Positions 5,050-5,354 of a stretch of 5,354 nt of DNA are shown one piece after another (positions within the stretch are counted from its first letter, which is position 1; every line of letters begins with the position of its first letter). The translations under genes and the position numbers were made by a program. A model generated the notes under the pieces. That model ran no database searches. It was not told the origin of the DNA and saw nothing but the letters and a program-made list of their open reading frames with translations. The DNA comes from Candidatus Woesearchaeota archaeon (GTDB taxonomy: Archaea > Nanobdellota > Nanobdellia > Woesearchaeales > UBA10200), in contig JAGVZX010000144.1 in NCBI GenBank assembly GCA_018302185.1, positions 1 to 5,354 on the forward strand, given 5' to 3'.

Positions 5050-5354
5050 GTGATTAAAGGGCAGGTTATTTCTGGCGAGTTCGGAAGAATAATTGCAAGG
5101 CAGAAAAGCGGGGAAAGCATAGAGATAGGCGAGCTGCTTGTTGCTGATTCAAATGACGGAAAAATCCTGATGCAGGTTTATGACCTGGTTTACGGGAGCC
5201 AGATATCGCAGCAGAATCTTGAGCTGATTTCCGGGATGAAGCTGGAAGAGGGTGCAGAGCTTGAGCTTTTTGATGCCAATTTGCGAAATTACATGCTTGC
5301 AATGATGAAAAGCCTTCTGACAATAAAAGACAAAAGCGCTTTTGTGAGCAAGTC
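5050..5354 (+). CDS. HerA/DUF87-like ATPase, N-terminal HAS-barrel part (cut by window end)
   Basis: HerA-type ATPases are hexameric FtsK-like motors; the archaeal HerA works with NurA in DNA end processing, and relatives serve other DNA-moving roles. Only the first ~101 residues are present. The segments VISGEFGRI (6-14), IEIGELLVAD (24-33) and QVYDLVYGSQISQQN (42-56) fit the N-terminal HAS barrel as it appears in DPANN-type DUF87 proteins. The Walker A and B motifs would lie beyond the window, so ATPase activity is not shown here. GTG at 5050 is chosen because GGTGG precedes it by 4 nt; a TTG at 5038, close to the predicted transcript start, would add four residues. The ATG at 5048 cannot be used because it is followed directly by TGA. 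Assignment is from recognised sequence pattern, and HerA versus a paralogue cannot be settled. Confidence 0.75.
   Translation, partial: MIKGQVISGEFGRIIARQKSGESIEIGELLVADSNDGKILMQVYDLVYGSQISQQNLELISGMKLEEGAELELFDANLRNYMLAMMKSLLTIKDKSAFVSK

Noticed and set aside
5066..5323. Minus-strand frame of 85 codons opposite the HerA-like gene
   Set aside because: The + strand encodes recognisable HAS-barrel sequence; the minus frame shows no family motif.

Overview
The window looks archaeal and most likely comes from a DPANN-type lineage (Woesearchaeota/Pacearchaeota-like). Three things support this. Several genes have an A/T-rich TATA-like box ending about 21-24 nt before the start codon, with no Shine-Dalgarno in between, as expected for leaderless archaeal mRNAs. 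There is an archaeal-style RNase HII. The 3' edge carries the N-terminal barrel of a HerA/DUF87-type ATPase of a form familiar from such genomes. The lineage is inferred from memory of these families, not from a search. All supported genes lie on the + strand.

Layout: (1) Positions 1-180 hold a TATA box, a 23-codon uncharged hydrophobic micro-ORF and a 12-bp hairpin followed by a short T-tract, which together look like a stand-alone transcription unit. (2) Positions 211-1295 hold two closely spaced genes (133 and 225 aa) of unknown function. They share a short MG..PQY..A.P motif near their C-termini and use fewer CTG leucine codons than the genes downstream. (3) Positions 1365-2210 encode an RNase HII with an extra C-terminal segment and changes at several normally conserved positions, including the fourth catalytic carboxylate. 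(4) Positions 2258-4577 form a three-gene operon with ATGA stop/start overlaps at both junctions: a helical protein with a C-terminal UPF0175-like helix-turn-helix, a PIN-domain nuclease-like protein, and a CorA-like membrane protein whose GMN signature reads GTP. (5) Positions 4607-4993 encode a membrane-anchored, probably OB-fold protein. (6) From 5050 to the window end is the start of the HerA-like ATPase.

The most system-like part is the coupled HTH-PIN-CorA operon. It resembles a VapBC-type (UPF0175 plus DUF3368-like PIN) toxin-antitoxin pair tied to an ion channel/transporter. The two unknown genes plus the upstream micro-ORF are the best candidates for something undescribed. No CRISPR array, tRNA, rRNA, insertion sequence or long repeat was seen.
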